From NCBI GenBank assembly GCA_949358305.1, contig OX442316.1:3412001-3472000 (forward strand): a stretch of DNA of 60,000 nt, read 5' to 3'. A program made the translations under genes and the position numbers. This DNA comes from Strigamia acuminata (taxonomy: Eukaryota > Arthropoda > Chilopoda > Geophilomorpha > Linotaeniidae). The notes beneath the pieces are model-generated. The model had not been told where the DNA came from, did not search any database, and saw only the letters and a list, made by a program, of their open reading frames with translations. Of the stretch, positions 55,855 to 60,000 are shown in pieces (within the stretch, counting starts at the first letter, position 1; the number at the start of each line of letters is the position of its first letter).

Positions 55855-57751
55855 TTGACAAAGGTTGGTGACCGACCCACGGCGCGTTGCGGCGCGGTCG
55901 GAGCACGCGACCCAATCCCCCCCTCCCCCCGTCCCCAAAAAACCACGCCCCGAGGAACCCCGAGGTTCGGTTTCCGACCGGGTCGCCTCTTGATCCGACC
56001 CGGGGCGCGTCACGGCGCGGTCGGAGGACGGCCCTCGCCCCCAAAAACCACACTCCGGGTCACGTGGTCTCGCACCCGACTCTCTCAGTTATCCCGTTAC
56101 GGCCCTTGGCCGTAACGGGCCGTTACGGGATCGTGACGGGACCGTCGGCGGCCCGTTAACGGCCCGCACGGGCCGTGACGGGATCGTGACGGGACCGTTG
56201 GCGGCCCGTTAACGGCCCGCACGCGCCGTGACGGGACCGTGACGGGACCGTCGGCGGCCCGTTAACGGCCCGTACGACTCCATGCGGGCCGTTGACGGGC
56301 CGTTAACGGGCCGTTAACGGGCCGTTAACGGCGTAAATCGAAAAAATCAACAACCGACAACACGTACGTGAAAACGCGTACAACATTCATAGACATTAAT
56401 CTCGAATCCTGTTTTTGGTTTTACGCCGTTAACGGGCCGTTAACGGGCCGTTAACGGCCCGTTAACGGCCCGTTAACGGCCCGCGTGAGGTCGTACGGGC
56501 CGTCGGCGAGCCGAAGTCCGGGAACGAAGGCCGTGACGGGATCGTGACGGGACTGTCGGCGGCCCGTTAACGGCCCGCACGCGCCGTGACGGGACCGTGA
56601 CGGGACCGTCGGCGGCCCGTTAACGGCCCGTGCGGGCCGTTGCGGGATCGTGACGGGATCGTCGACGGCCCGTTAACGGCCCGTGCGGGCCGTTGCGGGC
56701 CGTTGACGGGCCGTTGACGGGCCGTTAACGGGCCGTTAACGGGCCGTTACGGCGTGAATCGAAAAAATCAACAACCGACAACACGTACGTGAAAACGCGT
56801 ACAACATTCATAGACATTAATCTCGAATCCTGTTTTCGGTTTTGCCCCGTTAACGGGCCGTTAACGGGCCGTTAACGGGCCGTTAACGGCCCGTGCGGGC
56901 CGTTGCGGGATCGTGACGGGACCGTCAGCGGCCCGTTAACGGCCCGTGCGGGCCGTTGCGGGATCGTGACGGGATCGTCGACGGCCCGTTAACGGCCCGT
57001 GCGGGCCGTTGCGGGATCGTGACGGGACCGTCAGCGGCCCGTTAACGGCCCGTGCGGGCCGTTGCGGGATCGTGACGGGATCGTCGACGGCCCGTTAACG
57101 GCCCGTGCGGGCCGTTGCGGGCCGTTGACGGGCCGTTGACGGGCCGTTAACGGGCCGTTAACGGGCCGTGACGGTGTAAATCGAAAAAATCAACAACCGA
57201 CAACACGTACATGAAAACGCGTACAACATTCATAGACATTAATCTCGAATCCTGTTTTTGGTTTTACGCCGTTAACGGGCCGTTAACGGCCCGTTAACGG
57301 CCCGTTAACGGCCCGCATGAGGTCGTACGGGCCGTTACGGGGTCGTGACGGGACCGTCGGCGGCCCGTTAACGGCCCGTGCGGGCCGTTACGGGATAGTT
57401 ACGGAACCGTCGGCGGCCCGTTAACGGCCCGTGCGAGCCGTTACGGGATCGTGACGGGACCGTCGGCGGCCCGTTAACGGCCCGTGCGAGCCGTTACGGG
57501 ATTGTGACGGGACCGTCGGCGGCCCGTTAACGGCCCGTGCGGGCCGTTTTCGACCCGTTGCGGCCGTTTTCGACCCGTTGCGGCCCGTTTTCGACCCGTT
57601 ACGGTCCTTGGCCGTAACGGGCCGAAAACGGGAAAACTGAAAAAGTCGAGTGCGAGACCACGTGACCCGGAGTGTGGTTTTTGGGGACGAGGGCCGTCCT
57701 CCGACCGCGCCGTGACGCGCCGCGGGTCGGTCACCAACTTTTGTCAATTTT
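55855..57751. repeat. Palindromic island 6 (3 spacers)
   Basis: Repeat of island 1 at offset 17,049, with spacers near 56335, 56756 and 57179. Confidence 0.9.
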
Positions 57752-58029
57752 TGACAGATTTTCACGGAATTTCAGCGACATTTTACGAGACGTTTCTGCC
57801 CGATGGGACGGACTTCTGTAAAACATTGCTTAAAATCCATGGAAATTTATCACATATTGACAAAATTCGGTGCAAGTTTTGTCAGAAATTAGGAAAAAAC
57901 TTTTTTCAAAACTCGTCCAACGCGCCGGTAAATTGAGCGCCCACGTGCGTCGACAGTGGGCGCTTCAAAACCGCGTGGACACTGTCAGATCTCGGCACAG
58001 TTTGATGCGCCCAAATCTAGCAATACTTG
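57752..58029. repeat. Satellite monomers after island 6
   Basis: Same as 40703-40980 at offset 17,049. Confidence 0.85.
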
Positions 58030-59044
58030 CACCGACTTTTGGCAATTTGTGACAAATTTTCACAGAATTTCGGCAACATTTTACGACACATTTCTGCCCG
58101 GTTGGACACATTTCCACAGGTTTTTTGTAAAACGTTGCTAAAATTCCGTTGAATTTCATCAAAAATTGTGTCAAAAGTCGGTGACGGGCGGAGGGGCGAG
58201 CTCCGGGCGCCCGAGAGAGAGAGAGAAAGAGAGAGAGAGGGGACGGCCGGGGCTCCCGCCAACGGGCGGAGGGGCGAGCCTTGGCGGGTTGGGCGTGCAC
58301 TATCTAGGCATGTGGGCGCTCGATTTACCGGCACGTTGGACAAGTTTTGAAAATTTTTTTTTCCTAATTTTTGACAAAATTAGCACCGAATTTTGCCAAT
58401 ATTTGATAAATTTCCACGGAATTTTATCAATGTTTTACAAAAAACCCCTGGAAATGTGTCCAATCGAGCAGAAATGTCTCGTAAAATATCGCTGAAATTT
58501 GTCTAAAATTGACAAAAAATCGGTGCAAGTTTTGCTAGATATTTGCCCGGATCAAACTGTGCCCGAAACCGCCCGATCTGACAGTGTGCACGCGGGCTGG
58601 ACGTGCCCACTGTCCCCGCATGTGCACTCGCCGGCGCGTTGGACGAGTTTAAGAAGATTTTATCAATTTCTGACAAAACTTGCATCGATTTTTTGTCAAT
58701 TTTTGATAAATTTCCCCAGAATTTTAGCAATAAAACCTTTGAAAATGTATCCAAAAGAGCAGAAATGTCCTGTAAAATATTGCTGAAAATCTGTTGAAAT
58801 TCATCAAATATTGACAAAAATCTGTGACGAGCGGAGGGGCGATCCTTTGGCGGCCGAAAGAGAGAGGGGGGACGGTCGGGGCTCCCGCCGACGGGCGGAG
58901 GGGCGAGCCTTGGCGGCCGAGAGAGAGAGAGAGAGAGGACGGCCGGGGCTCCCGCCGGCGCACTGTCCACGCATGGGCGCGCTCGATTTACTGGCGCGTT
59001 GGACGAATTTTAAATTTTTTGTTTCCTATTTCTGACAAAATTTG
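58030..59044. repeat. 1,015-bp trimeric unit
   Basis: Same as 40981-41995 at offset 17,049. Confidence 0.9.
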
Positions 59045-60000
59045 CACCGACTTTTGGCAATTTGTGACAAATTTTCACAGAATTTCGGCAACATTTTACG
59101 ACACATTTCTGCCCGGTTGGACACATTTCCACAGGTTTTTTGTAAAACGTTGCTAAAATTCCGTTGAATTTCATCAAAAATTGTGTCAAAAGTCGGTGAC
59201 GGGCGGAGGGGCGAGCTCCGGGCGCCCGAGAGAGAGAGAGAAAGAGAGAGAGAGGGGACGGCCGGGGCTCCCGCCAACGGGCGGAGGGGCGAGCCTTGGC
59301 GGGTTGGGCGTGCACTATCTAGGCATGTGGGCGCTCGATTTACCGGCACGTTGGACAAGTTTTGAAAATTTTTTTTTCCTAATTTTTGACAAAATTAGCA
59401 CCGAATTTTGCCAATATTTGATAAATTTCCACGGAATTTTATCAATGTTTTACAAAAAACCCCTGGAAATGTGTCCAATCGAGCAGAAATGTCTCGTAAA
59501 ATATCGCTGAAATTTGTCTAAAATTGACAAAAAATCGGTGCAAGTTTTGCTAGATATTTGCCCGGATCAAACTGTGCCCGAAACCGCCCGATCTGACAGT
59601 GTGCACGCGGGCTGGACGTGCCCACTGTCCCCGCATGTGCACTCGCCGGCGCGTTGGACGAGTTTAAGAAGATTTTATCAATTTCTGACAAAACTTGCAT
59701 CGATTTTTTGTCAATTTTTGATAAATTTCCCCAGAATTTTAGCAATAAAACCTTTGAAAATGTATCCAAAAGAGCAGAAATGTCCTGTAAAATATTGCTG
59801 AAAATCTGTTGAAATTCATCAAATATTGACAAAAATCTGTGACGAGCGGAGGGGCGATCCTTTGGCGGCCGAAAGAGAGAGGGGGGACGGTCGGGGCTCC
59901 CGCCGACGGGCGGAGGGGCGAGCCTTGGCGGCCGAGAGAGAGAGAGAGAGAGGACGGCCGGGGCTCCCGCCGGCGCACTGTCCACGCATGGGCGCGCTCG
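59045..60000. repeat. 1,015-bp trimeric unit, cut by window end
   Basis: Same as the start of 41996-43005 at offset 17,049. Confidence 0.9.

Larger units (their letters stand above)
55235..60000. repeat. Macrosatellite unit, second copy (cut by window end)
   Basis: It matches 38186-42951 at constant offset, with frames translated from the two copies identical wherever compared by eye. Such identity over 4.7 kb implies very recent duplication, strong homogenisation or an assembly duplicate. Confidence 0.9.

Noticed and set aside
38806-57751. Possible rDNA spacer or telomere repeat
   Set aside because: No 18S, 5.8S, 28S or 5S sequence was recognised, and the units do not match any telomere motif.

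Overview
The window is nuclear DNA of an animal, almost certainly an invertebrate; I cannot fix the phylum. The evidence is a chymotrypsin-family gene split by GT-AG introns, a tRNA-Val(CAC) gene very close to the usual metazoan form, an intronless Elongin-C-like copy, and dense non-autonomous DNA transposons, microsatellites and satellite DNA. There are no bacterial operons, ribosome-binding sites or CRISPR arrays.

Region 1 (1-8.8 kb) holds the recognisable genes. The 3' part of a serine protease gene lies on the minus strand. Its four exons (4675-4708, 3686-3939, 2164-2303, 1241-1423) join with consistent phases and carry the His, Asp and Ser of the triad. The exon for the activation site and signal peptide was not found. 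Its largest intron is almost wholly two nested pairs of inverted-repeat elements. A tRNA-Val(CAC) gene (5763-5835, minus) and an Elongin-C-like retrocopy (6597-6932, minus, early in-frame TGA) follow.

Region 2 (8.8-38.2 kb) is AT-rich and gene-poor. It is built from many families of short terminal-inverted-repeat (TIR) elements, hAT-type elements with 8-bp target duplications, foldback elements, and five separate minisatellites of about 20-21 bp sharing an AAAATG...TTTTT layout. At least two of these minisatellites are the core of a hAT-type element. Only two weak coding remnants were seen.

Region 3 (38,186-60,000) is a sharply bounded, GC- and CpG-rich macrosatellite. The largest period is 17,049 bp: 38,186-42,951 recurs at 55,235-60,000 with no net length change. 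Inside the unit are (a) ~300-366 bp monomers that form a 1,015-bp trimer, (b) islands of overlapping CCGTTAACGG palindromes with 53-bp and 11-bp sub-repeats around a conserved ~92-bp AT-richer spacer (14 copies in view), each island bounded by inverted arms, (c) a ~740-bp inverted-repeat element, and (d) a 1.9-kb segment seen only once. No convincing gene is present; the many long open frames there follow from the CpG-rich composition and recur in every copy.

The genes do not form a pathway together. The main interest is the palindromic macrosatellite, the minisatellite-carrying hAT-type elements, and the protease gene with an unusual specificity pocket and a transposon-built intron.
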